Shown: piece by piece, positions 45,948-56,100 of the stretch
Numbering within the stretch: the first letter of the stretch is position 1
Layout: each line of letters starts with the position of its first letter
Assembly (NCBI GenBank): GCA_033064195.1
Contig: JARBJD010000095.1
Location: forward strand, 171,716 to 235,715
DNA length: 64,000 nucleotides
Reading direction: 5' to 3'
From: Blattamonas nauphoetae
Lineage: Eukaryota; Preaxostyla; Oxymonadida
Program-made: the position numbers and the translations under genes
Notes under the pieces: generated by a model
Database searches by the model: none
Seen by the model: the letters and a program-made list of their open reading frames with translations, nothing else
What the model was told of the DNA's origin: nothing

Positions 45948-46947
45948 TCATGGTAGCTTTCTATATGTTGTAGATTCACCAACTAAAGACACTTTTCCAT
46001 CGAGAATTCTGAGTGATAATATGTATGCGACGACCACTAGAAGAACGGAATAACCAATAATACCAGAGAAAGCACCAATCGAAACTCCAACCAGACTTTT
46101 TGGTGAACTCCCTGTGAGCTCAGTACTATCGATGAGATCAAGCAGAGTTGTTCCAGTTTTTGGAATGAGCGTAGATTGAACTAAAAAGAGCTAATTTCGG
46201 CTGAAAACAAAAAGGTGAATACTAATCCACGGGGAATCCCGGTGAGGACAATTCCGAGCAGACATGAAAGGATGATGAAGACGACATTTCTCGATGACTT
46301 GTTGAAGAGCGTCCATGTGATGATACCCACAGATGCGTGAATAAATGAGAATCCGACACTCAGAAGGGCTGAGAGGGAATCAGAAACAAGAGATAGCATG
46401 CCCATATAAGGAAATAATGGGATTCCAGCTAGAGAAGTGTAGAGAGTCGCCCAACTAAATGATGGATTTGTGAATGGTGCCATCGTTTGAAATGCTTGCA
46501 TGATTCCATAGCCACATCCGGCAGCTAGAAGATGTAAGTTCAAAGAAAAGCAGACAGAAAGCATGAAGGAGAAAAGTGCGTCGTGAGAAGTAGTTCAGGT
46601 TGGAATCCTTATATGGAAGAGAATGACGGAGCTTGCTAGATGAAAAAAGTTATGAGGGAGTATGAACTCTACGAAAGGACGGAAAACCTCATGAGGAAGA
46701 AGAGGATGTAACGGCCTGCCTCAAGTGTGATTGTACCGAACACTGCGTAGAAGATGGAGCCATATCGTGCATTTCGGAATATCATGGAGAATCCAGAGTT
46801 CGGTATGAACATTAGAATCCAGAGAAAAGCGGATGAGAAGAGCAATGCGATTGTTGATGGTCGATTGCTCAGAGCAAAATAAAGAATGAGGGCTATTGAC
46901 GGTCCAAGCCCAAGAAACATCGACCCGACGAAGAGCTGATATCCCAT
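45948..46947 (-). CDS. APH1: APH-1, gamma-secretase scaffold subunit
   Basis: Multipass scaffold of the gamma-secretase intramembrane protease. Exons 46688-46947, 46556-46635, 46231-46524, 45948-46180; introns 52, 31 and 50 nt; 289 codons. The start was chosen because MGYQLFVGSMFLGLGPSIAL matches MGAAVFFGCTFVAFGPAFAL of animal APH1. Further matches: the GCGYGIMQAFQT segment at the GxxxG helix (animal GLSFGIISG), and HASVGIITW with its helix His (animal LLHTFWGVVFF). Seven hydrophobic segments can be counted, as expected. The acceptor of the last intron was picked by frame only. Presenilin, nicastrin and PEN-2 are not in this window. The start codon lies 69 bp from the next, divergent gene. 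Confidence 0.82.
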
Positions 46948-47016
46948 TGGAGGGATACAGAATGATGACGCCAGATGTGGTCCGATCGAAATCGATCCAA
47001 CCACGATAGATCTGAA

Positions 47017-47815
47017 ATGGCTGATCAAGAAGCCCTCATCGGAATTCCGAATTCAGAACGAGAGGTCTTGCAATATATTCTCTATTTGTTCAGGCTCATC
47101 GCCTCAGGATGCGAAAAATTGTGGAGGAAGTGACTAAATCAATTCCACACCACACCGACCCTGAAACAGGTGAAATTGTGTATGAGACAAAGAAAAAGAA
47201 AAACGGACCATGGGGCTGCCGTATTTTCGCGATTCTTATGTTGGTAGCTCTCTTCTTCATCCTGAAATATACGCCGTACATTGCGATCGTCACAGATGAA
47301 GAGAAAACTCACAAGTGTCTCTTTTTTTAAAGATGTTCAAGACTTCAACCTCTCTCTAATCATTTCTAGAATTCCAATGCGGATCGGACAACTTGGGTTG
47401 TCTATTTTTGTGATTGCTGAATTGTACATCCAATTCAGAGAGAAGAAGACATTCAAAGATACCGACGTTTGCATTATCTTTCGTACACGATGATCAGGAT
47501 CTTATGGAGAAGTATTATCCGATAATTGTTTTTGCCACCATCACAGGTCTCGTGACAATTGTCAGGTCTGCCATTCATTTTCTCAGACGGTTCAGTTATA
47601 TAATTGCACTTTGGCCTGCGTTCAGTGGATTGTAGGTTCATTTTTACTCTGATTTTTCTAGTTCTATACTGATCGTGTTTGGATTTGTCATACTCATCAT
47701 CGCTTGCACTTTTCTCCTTCCGCGGAAGGCGAAGGAGACCACAGAAGAGGGGCAGACAAATCAGGATATCACTGATGTTCCTTTGGATGACCCTAATCAT
47801 GAGGCAACTCAATGA
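47017..47815 (+). CDS. Unknown multipass membrane protein (217 aa)
   Basis: Exons 47017-47064, 47094-47314, 47370-47466, 47498-47631, 47662-47815 (introns 29, 55, 31 and 30 nt) add up to 218 codons. Four to five hydrophobic segments: FAILMLVALFFILKYTPYIAI, IGQLGLSIFVIAELYI, YYPIIVFATITGLVTIV, and a long C-terminal one (YIIALWPAFSGFSILIVFGF..LIIACTFLLP). Both ends are charged and probably cytosolic; the tail is acidic (TDVPLDDPNHEATQ). No family is recognised. It shares its upstream gap with APH-1 and lies head-to-tail with another membrane protein, but a joint role is only a guess. Confidence 0.65.
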
Positions 47816-48046
47816 TATCTTCATTTCATTATGTCGTTTCAAGCTTGCCCTGTTTTCTTTCTTTTTGGATCCTTTGAGACCTACAACGAACAAAGCTTCT
47901 GTTGAACGTGAATCGGGAATTCCGAACACTAATCTCAGGTGCCCTTAGCTTTTTTCTGAGTTCATCATTTCTTCACTCATACAAGTTAATAGAAGGAAAA
48001 ATGTCTGATATCTCTGTTTGTTTCAAAGTTGTATGTTTCCTTCCAG

Positions 48047-49143
48047 GGCAAATGATAATCGCGATTGGTGGAAGCCGACAAAGAAGACTTTGAGGAGAAC
48101 TTCCCTCTGCTGGGTTGTTCTTGGACTCATCCTCATTGTTAGCCTTGTGTTGTCATTCGGATTCATTTTCCGCCGGCCCCTAAATGAAGAGAATATCTTC
48201 GCATATTGGCCTTTCCCACTCCTCTTTTCAGTGAGAGGATCGTACAAGCCGTCAGTTCGACACTTGTTTTGTTTTGATGAACTTTTCGGTTATAGATCAC
48301 TACTGATGATTGCATCATTTATGGAAGTCGTGAAGACTTCTCTACAAAGCTCGTAAATCTGACTGCAAACAAACCACTTCCGGCTCAATTAGAGACACGT
48401 ATCTCCTTCCATTCCACATTATTCTTCAGGTGGTTCAAATTTTAGTTATTGTGGAAGCATGCATTTCCGATCGGGACACACGTTTATGGTCACCACCCCC
48501 GAACTTACCGAATCAACCTCGTTCACATTGAAATACGTGTGCTCACGCATCATAATTCATATTTTGTGTAGTTCAATGGAACTATCAGAGAATTTGATGG
48601 GGAAAAAGGCAAACCACTGAATTTTAGCTTCAGTATTCCGGATGCATCTCAAAAGTTGGAAATATGTGCAGTCAACCTCACCGAAGAACAAATCGCAAGC
48701 AGAAAGAAAGAAGATCTCATTTTCACGATCGACATTCCTTACGAAGGTCTTACTTCTGAAACATTGTCCACACTCAGACAATGTGGAAAGCCGTCGTGTA
48801 CAGGCGATCTATATTATTATGCATATGCTCCAGACAACCGCGACTTCTGCCTCTTTTATTTCGCAGTTTGTTTCTGCTCTTTTTTCAGCCATTCAAACAG
48901 GAACGAGTCCCCATATCCATCGTCCTTCTCCTTGGCATTGCCCCATTTGCTGTGGCTGTCCTCCTCTCTTGCATCTTCTCATTCAAAACTACAGTTGGTT
49001 GTATGGCTTATCCATGCTATAGTCGGATGGGGTCGAACAGGGGAGAGTTTGTCCGTCTCGCCGCCTTTGAAGAACCAGACTTCGACGGAACCCTTCAAAT
49101 GTCGGAGATTCAGGATGAAGACCTCCCGCTGGACCACGTGTGA
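48047..49143 (+). CDS. Unknown two-TM protein with Cys-containing lumenal domain (start unresolved)
   Basis: Five exons are consistent: 48047-48254, 48296-48398, 48430-48536, 48572-48865, 48889-49143 (introns 41, 31, 35 and 23 nt). The first exon begins in phase 2, so an upstream exon with the start codon is missing from my model; an ATG at 48001 is in the wrong phase. The order is a basic segment (KPTKKTLRRT), a TM helix (WVVLGLILIVSLVLSFGFIF), about 180 residues of beta-rich, Asn-X-Ser/Thr-containing lumenal domain (LVNLTANK, AVNLTEEQ, FNGT) with scattered Cys, a second TM (ISIVLLLGIAPFAVAVLLSCIF) and an acidic cytosolic tail. It looks like a glycosylated membrane protein of unknown family. 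Confidence 0.6.
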
Positions 49144-49288
49144 GACTATTCGAGAGATTATGTTCTGTCGTGCTCTCAAGACTTGACGTTTTTGTTCTCA
49201 TTTCACGTGAAGTGTCTTTATTTGAATGGATTCCCTCCAATTCGAAGTGAAATCCATGCGCTCTTCTGTCTTCGCTCTCCTTCTTCTT

Positions 49289-50748
49289 TCACCATCGGAA
49301 TTCTTCCTTATTTCGAGCTGGTTTACTGTATGACGGTTCAGATCCTTGTTGGAATCGAAGAATAATGACCTCAGTGCCCACCATGCCGCATCGTACAGCA
49401 GCGGCCATCCTCGCATACGGCAGATCCACGTACGACGTGCCAAGTTCCTCTCCGTTCGCAAAGAATCGAAGTCGGCGCCCGTTCCGCGGATTGGGCCTGA
49501 GATCAAACTCCATCCCAACAAACATGACAGACGTGCCCGCGCCTGTCTTCGAAGGGAAGACCTCCCATCGCGGCTGGCGTGCAGCAGACTTCCCATTGTG
49601 GATGAGTGCGCCGTTGAGTTGGAGACGGACAGACATTGGGTCTCCGCCGAGCACAGTGTTGAACGCAGACGAGCCTGTCATGGCTGGTGACCCACTATTC
49701 GAGACCGTCTCGATCAGACGAGACATCGTCGCGCCGATGTTCCACTTCTCCATGCTTGCCTTGTCCGCACTGCTCGCGTTGCTTGGAAACTGGATGCGGA
49801 GAAAGATGGAGTAGACTGAGCCTGGCTCGAGCAGCGGGAGGAGGAAGAGTGTGCGGGTGGGCGCGCGTGCCCAGACGATGGAAGGAGAGTGAGAAGACGT
49901 GCGGAGGTCAAACTCTTTTGTGTTTGGGACGAGGAAGGAGCTGTTCAGTGTGGCTCCTCGAAAGAAGGGGATGGAGGTTGGGTTGCGGAGCGAGGGGGGC
50001 GGTGATGGGAGAGCATGTTTGGTTGGCGTGGGTGCTTTCCGGGAGGATTCTGATGAGGAAAATGTGTGTTCTTTGGCAGCGGCCTTTAAAAGGGTTGCAA
50101 CATGTGGGTTGGATGACGAATCCTCCAAATACGAAGGAAACTCGTGTTGGATCGCCTCGAATATCGTGAATTCGGACATCTTTGTGCGTGAAGTTGGTTG
50201 CTCAGGAGCAGGAGTAGAATATTCTATCCCAGATGATAAGCTTGAAGCCATTTTTGCGTCAAGGAAAGACAGGATGTGTGGATTGAGAAGAAGGCGAAAT
50301 GAATCCCATGGAGAGCTGTACATTGGTGGATTCGAGATTGTAGAGGTTGAATTTCTTGACTGAAGTGGAAAGGATTGGCTTCTATTTTGAGTATCATCAG
50401 AAAGGGCGACAGAAGCTTGATGAGGCTGTTCATCAATAAAAGAGGATTGAATAACAAGATCACCAGAATCGGGCAATACGTAGTCTCCTGAACCTATCCA
50501 TGAAATGAGAAAAATGGACACAGATCATAAATAAGAGAAAAGACACCGAAGGATTGGAGAAGATAGTTGCTCAAATTCTGAGCAAGATGGGGTTCAACGT
50601 GCAGTCTTTCTTGCAGATATGATTGTAACTTGGCATCTCCAAGAGGAGTTAGGTAAGGCAATATGAATGTCTGTCCCTGTTCGACGAGGGAGAGGACATG
50701 TTCCAACTGGGAATCATCGAGGTTATCCAGAAGATCATCGAAGCTCAT
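49289..50748 (-). CDS. SPRY/concanavalin-like domain protein
   Basis: Exons 50547-50748 and 49289-50493 (53-nt intron, GTGTCT) give 469 codons. The N-terminal 60 residues are helical (DDLLDNLDDSQLEHVLSLVEQG). A disordered Ser/Pro linker follows, and the last 220 residues form a beta-sandwich resembling the SPRY-like domains common in protist proteins. Typical elements are MEKWNIGATMSRL near the start, PRWEVFPSK, then SVMFVGMEFDLRPNPRNGRRLRFFANGEELGTSYVDLP, which corresponds to the SPRY pattern D....tv.f..Ng...g....lp. Such domains are protein-binding modules. Substrate and partner are unknown. Confidence 0.65.
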
Positions 50749-51068
50749 GACATGAAAAGATCCGTTAAATACTAGAATATTTCAAGAGATAGAGTCTGAA
50801 AGTGCGATGTCTCGAAAAGAAGTTTTGTGACGAAAAAAAACAATTGTGGATTTTCTTTCCATTCTAACGTGCCCTTGAGAATAAATCTGAATTTGCATCA
50901 AAGGACTCAATGAAAAAGGTTCTCTTGGATGTGAAGCAAAAAATCGGAAATTCACACATGAAATGTCCCGATAAAGAAAAGATGAGGAAGATGACTTAGT
51001 CCTGTCTATTACGTAAAAATCCTTGTTTCAATTTTAGGTGGTATTCTGATTGAGGACAGTGAGATGAA
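50749..51068. other. AT-rich intergenic stretch
   Basis: No gene, RNA or repeat could be supported. The sequence is AT-rich and A-tracts are frequent. It lies between the start of the SPRY-like gene and the remnant proteasome gene. Confidence 0.6.
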
Positions 51069-51500
51069 TTAGATGGCAAGCAACATGCAGATTACCGATC
51101 CCCAGTCTGATGAAGAATCTCGATCAATTTCAGCCAAAATAGCGTGATATGTCGTCGCAAATAATCCAACTGTGCCCTGAATTGAAGAAGTGAGAACAAG
51201 AGGTGGGATGCTCAAACAGGGTCCTCGTCCCTAATCGATTCTGCAGGACCAAGAATGTTTTTGGCAGCTGTGTCGCAGACAAGGAAGTCATCGGGTTCTG
51301 TCAAGCATCCAATGGTATTCGCATGAGTTGTATAGGGCGTGTTGTGTCCATCCAGTCCAATGAGTATTTTATCAGTGGCAGGAAAGATTTTGAAGATTTG
51401 CCCTTAGTGTGGCATTCCTATATCGAATATTGAACCAGAACCGATCGAAATACATTCTTTACTCATCAAAGCGATCATGACCGCGCCATTATGGATCTGA
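51069..51500 (-). pseudogene. PSMB3: Proteasome subunit beta-3 (PSMB3), degraded: internal deletion and in-frame stop
   Basis: Read on the minus strand, 51500 to 51069 gives pieces of a beta-3 20S subunit. The N-terminal strand IHNGAVMIALMSKECISIG matches SYNGGAVMAMKGKNCVAIA. After an in-frame TAA near 51412, the frame resumes with KILIGLDG..IGCLTEPDDFLV, equal to the part EP.VIAGLD..IGCPMVTDDFVV. After a 41-nt intron (51177-51217, GTTTGA) it ends with FATTYHAILAEIDRDSSSDWGSV, equal to [23 protein letters not shown]. About 60-90 residues in the middle are missing, and no start codon is found. The 34-nt stretch GTTCAATATT..CTAAG could be called an intron and would remove the TAA, but not restore the missing core. 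Confidence 0.7.
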
Positions 51501-51557
51501 ATGTGAGAAATGTGTGATGACAATTTAATGTGGTTGGATCAATTTCTGAATCCTATG

Positions 51558-52103
51558 GAGTCACTCGATACCAAGCAATCTAAGCAAAAAGTTATTGTTT
51601 TCTTTGGCCCTTCTGACCCTTACCCACAATTCAATCAGTGGGCCACTGCCAAGTTCGAAGAGGATGGTTTGAAATTCTCTTGTGCCGAACAATATATGAT
51701 GTACCGAAAGGCAAAACTGTTTAATGATCAAGAAATTGCCGACAAAATTCTTCGATGCACAAATCCGAACGTGGCGATGGCTCTTGGCCGTCAAGTCAAA
51801 AGATTTCAGAATGACATTTGGGAACAACACCGATTTGATATTGTTGTCCGTGGAAACTATCTCAAATATTCTCAAAATCCACATTTCCGCGATGTTCTCC
51901 TCAAAACAGGGGATAGTATCATTGCCGAAGGATGCGATTATGATAAGATCTGGGGGACCGGCTTTGCGACAGGAGATGTCCGAAATCAAGATCCTAATCT
52001 GTGGCCAGGGATGAATCTCCTTGGAAAGGCTCTCATGGAAGTCCGTTCTCTGATTTTGAAGGAACAAGCCGAGCGCCTTGGAACAGAATCGATTAAAGAA
52101 TAA
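51558..52103 (+). CDS. NADAR-domain (YbiA/RibX-like) protein
   Basis: Intronless 181-aa protein (an upstream ATG at 51510 would add 16 residues but overlaps the flank of the proteasome remnant). NADAR domain hallmarks are in order: VIVFFGPSDPYPQFNQW, FSCAEQYMMYRKAKLF, DKILRCTNPNVAMALGRQV, then LLKTGDSIIAEGCDYDKIWGTGF and the end block WPGMNLLGKALMEVR. In bacteria YbiA cleaves early riboflavin intermediates, and NADAR proteins elsewhere act on ADP-ribose linked molecules. The acidic catalytic area (AEQ and DKIWG) is present. Lack of introns in an intron-rich neighbourhood and the bacterial family distribution suggest acquisition by gene transfer, which is an inference. Confidence 0.85.
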   Translation, partial: ESLDTKQSKQKVIVFFGPSDPYPQFNQWATAKFEEDGLKFSCAEQYMMYRKAKLFNDQEIADKILRCTNPNVAMALGRQVKRFQNDIWEQHRFDIVVRGNYLKYSQNPHFRDVLLKTGDSIIAEGCDYDKIWGTGFATGDVRNQDPNLWPGMNLLGKALMEVRSLILKEQAERLGTESIKE

Positions 52104-52344
52104 CCCTCGCTCACCCGTCCATAAACTGATCAATTGTTGTATTTGGAGCTCATAAGCGACCTTTTCGCGACAGACGCACCAGTAGAAGCCTCTTTCTTTT
52201 TTTCAACACAAATCATTGTAATTATCAAGATAATGTCTCGTTACATTCCCTGTGTCAGGTCAATGACCGGCAGCGTCCATCTTGTTGGTGCGATTGTTTT
52301 TCTTGATCTGTCAAACATATCGATGGGTTTGATCAAGAACTAAG

Positions 52345-53025
52345 ATGGTACGCACATTTACTCTCTGATTTTCATCATTGGTGATGCTTCACGTCCATTT
52401 GTAGGATTATTACACCATTTTCTTTTCATGTACATCTCTAATTCCATCTTTTTTTCGCCCAGAAAATTTATAAGGAAAGATGGACTGGGGACGAGATTTG
52501 CTCTGATGCCTTCGAAGTTGAGATGCACAACTCTGCTCTCATGAGAGCTACCGGTCGTGTTTGCCTTCTTTCTCTTGGTAATCCTCAATTCTCACCAACT
52601 CCACATCACAACTCCCTCCACTTCAGATCATTGAAGAAAACGATGGCGAAATCGACATTGGCGCCAACCCCGGCGAAGGTGAAGCTGAATGGAAATCTGA
52701 TGCCACCTACGTCAACTCCATCATCAAATCGTTCAACCTTGAGAAAACAGAGATGACCAAACAACAGTTCCTCGGGACCGTCAAGAAGTACCTCGGAAAA
52801 ATCAAAGCCTACCTCACCGAAAACCAGCCCGATCGTGTTGAAACTTTCATGAAGGATTCAACTGAAGCCATCAAATTCCTCGTCGCCAAATACAACGACT
52901 GTGACGTGTACGTTGGCGAATCAATGGACCCAGAAAGCATGCCAATCATCTGTGAATACAGCGATGATGGTAAGTCAACATACTTCTACTATCTCTTTGA
53001 TGGACTCAACGAAATCAAGATGTAA
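52345..53025 (+). CDS. TPT1: TCTP (translationally controlled tumour protein)
   Basis: Exons 52345-52347, 52463-52577, 52637-53025 (introns 115 and 59 nt) make 169 codons (168 aa, normal for TCTP). The first exon is the ATG codon alone, followed by donor GTACGC; the second exon continues KIYKERWTGDEICSD, matching the conserved MIIYRDLISHDEMFSD start. Other matches: SLENDGEIDIGANPG, LTKQQFLGTVKKYL-like helix region (EMTKQQFLGTVKKYLGKIK), PDRVETFMKDSTEAIKFL, and the end MPIICEYSDDGKSTYFYYLFDGL. TCTP is a small abundant Ca-binding chaperone-like protein tied to growth control. Acceptor GAAG of intron 2 is non-pyrimidine-flanked but forced by frame. Confidence 0.9.
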
Positions 53026-53189
53026 ATGTCACAGCCGAACAGAACGAAGAACACTTCATTTTCATCAATGGGTCAGTTTTTCTACAAAAATGTTTAGCGA
53101 CCAATTTTGCAACGAGATTAAACTCTTGAATTGAGCTTTTCTTGAGATCTTGACTCGTTTCAAGGGTTGATCGAGTTTCTCACCATTGT

Positions 53190-56100
53190 ATGAGCATGTA
53201 CCACCCATCCAAATATGGCGTTAGGTTTTTTCACATTGTTCTCAAGATATTCTCCTTGTATTAGACCGTATCAATCATCTAAGCACAAAGGGAAGAAGTC
53301 AGTCGCTCAACAACAACTTCTTCAGGAAGAACTGAAACAACAAGAAAGACGAGGGGAGATCCAGAAAGCAGAAGAAAAACTTCGATCTATGAGTGATCCA
53401 AAGTACCTCCAACCCACATATTTCAGTCTGACGGAGGCCCTCACAATTGTGAATGCTCCTGACAGAGATGCACGAAGAGCAAAACTCCAAGACAGTTATA
53501 ACTCTGTCACTGAGTATCTCAAAGAAGTTGTCTCGGGTATATTTTTTCCGCTCTGACTCATTTTCACATCAATTCCAGGAAATTATCGAATGTTTACGGA
53601 TTCCATCGGCAATTTCACAAACATTTTCAACAATATCTCCACTATCTCTGAAAATCTTGGTACCCTCGACAGTAGATTGTCCCAATCAGAAAAATTCTTC
53701 TCCTTCAACGCTGGTGGACTCGAATCAAGATTCAAAGATCTTCTTTTGTCGGAAACAATCGAGCGATTCATTGGAACAATAAAATCGCTATTCAAAGCCA
53801 AAGAGATGATTCAGGCATTGGAACAATCTTCGCTGTTCTTTACATCTGCGAAGCTGATCAACTTGGCCTCACAAGAATTAGATCGTACTCCCCTCAAGTC
53901 CTTGAATCTGATGAAAGAAGCAAATGAATTCTTTGCCATGGAGCCTCAGAATCTCAAGTCCGAGATTCTTGAACAATACCTCAGCTTCATCTTCCGAAGG
54001 CCCCAATGGAATCTACCTGACTACCTCCCCAATGAAGAAACGAGCTCCATTGAAAACGATCTCGATGCACTGCATCTCTTCCTATTTTTCCTGAGTCACA
54101 CTCCTGTTGGACAGAAAATGAATCTCCCAATGGATTTATCGTTCCCACAACTTCACATCTTGAGATCCTTCACCCAGGCACTCCAAATGGCGAATTCGTA
54201 CGCCTACATTGAAGGATCAACAACCACCCTTAATACATGCATTTCTTTCCTCTCTTCTCAAGTTGAGACTCACATTTCGGCACAAGACCTCTCCTTCTCC
54301 CGTCTCGCTGCCCAACTCGACTCTCCCAAGAAGTCCGGAGAATGCAATTATCTCCTATCATTAATGCGTGCCCTTGTTGAGCTCGGAAATGCTCCAAGCA
54401 CACTCGCTGGAATGGGACCGGTCCTCCAAAATCACATTACATCCAGTTTAGCTGAAATTCTCCAATTGTATTGTGCACTCATGACTATGTCATCCACTGC
54501 TCTTGGAGCTGCTCCGTTCGCTTTTAGTGCTGATGAGACGTTCTCTCGCCATGAAATGCTCCTCATCATGAAGGATCTGACAGACACCTTCCAAACTCTT
54601 GTATCGGATAAACAGGCTGTTATTCTACCAGGCCTCCGTCGTATGACCCACACTGACGTCATTCAACGCATTCTAAAGACAGTCCTGTCACACTGTAAAA
54701 CCGGTCGTGATCGCTGCTCTATCCTCTATTCCCTCATCTTCTCCCATTTCACCCGCACTGCCATTCTTCTCAACCACTCCCTGATCGGTTTTGAATCCTT
54801 ACTCACCCCAAATAAGCGCCAGGGCTTTCACAGCAACGTTCGAATGGAACAGTATTCTGGATCGCTTACAGTCAATCTTATGGGTGAATTTACACTGATG
54901 GTGTGCACACTCTGCACGCAGGTTTTCGATGAAATACTTATGGTTCCCATAACCACCTCCTTGAACACTAAATTAAACCAACTCAAAAAGTTCGTTTCTG
55001 CCACTTTTGACTCAGCTTACCGAAAAAGTCTCGACCTTAGTGCAACCACATTCGGCTCCCTCCAAGCCAAGTTTGGTGATCCCTTCGCACTCGGCCTACC
55101 TGACGCCCCATCCAACTCCGACGATGTCAGCGATGCCGACGACGAGAACGACTCGCTCAACGGTGATGCCCTGGAGGACGACGACTTCTTCCTGGATCAA
55201 GAAGGCGCCATGCCATCGGGAGGCGGCTCATTGAAATCGTATCGTTCCACATACACACAGAGAGTGTCGGGCTTGTCGGGTTTGTTTCGGCTCAGCTCGC
55301 ATTCGTCGGGGGGATCCGGGCAGCTGGAAGTGGCTGTTCCCGGAGGCGGCCCAATCTCATTCAAACACGCTGTGACCAAACAGCACTCGAATCTGAAGTT
55401 TGTTGTGTCGACGTGGATCCGGCAGTTGTACAAAGGGTCGCCGAAGGCGTTTCTGATCATCACGAGGCGGATTGTGACGAAGTCCCTTCCTCCGTTCCCT
55501 GTCACCGAAGTGATTGAAGCCACACTTCCTGACATCAGCCCGGTCACTGCCAACCCTGATGGGAAGCGAAGTGTGATGACGAGAATCAATGCACGCATGT
55601 CAGTTCGTCCAAGCACAGGCGGCATCTTTCAAAGAATGAAGCTGGCCAAGTTCGCTGGAGTGAATTCAGCCTCGCCTGGGTCGAATGATGGAGAGAAAAC
55701 ACCGCTCTTCACATTCCACAACGCTACACAACCAGCATCGACCTCTCTGGAGATTTGTGGGATGGGAAGGAGTCCCAATCTGTCATCAATTGATTTGAAC
55801 AAGTCAGACACAATCAAATTCAACACACTCTCTCGACGCAGGCGAGCAGAAGACGGTCATTCCGTGTCACAACAACAAGAAATGATGCCGTCAGGCCACA
55901 TCCGAACACTCCGCTCCAAGTTCGGTGACAACGAAAGCGAAATGTCTGACGATGAGATCAGCCAGTACAGGGTCACTCCTCAATCAGAGACAACCACCAA
56001 CGACCATACGCGCTCGAAATCAACAACCACTGGCGATGCGATTGGGAAACACCAGCCAAACGCAATCATCGCCATCCGAACGATTCTGAACAATCCTGAC

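Noticed and set aside
51400-51425. In-frame TAA in the PSMB3 remnant as a sign of a UAA=Gln code (known in some oxymonads).
   Set aside because: TAA ends the acyltransferase, SAE1, Abitram and TCTP genes at family-typical positions and TAG ends NECAP and Sec8, so all three stops work here; the TAA sits next to a deletion.
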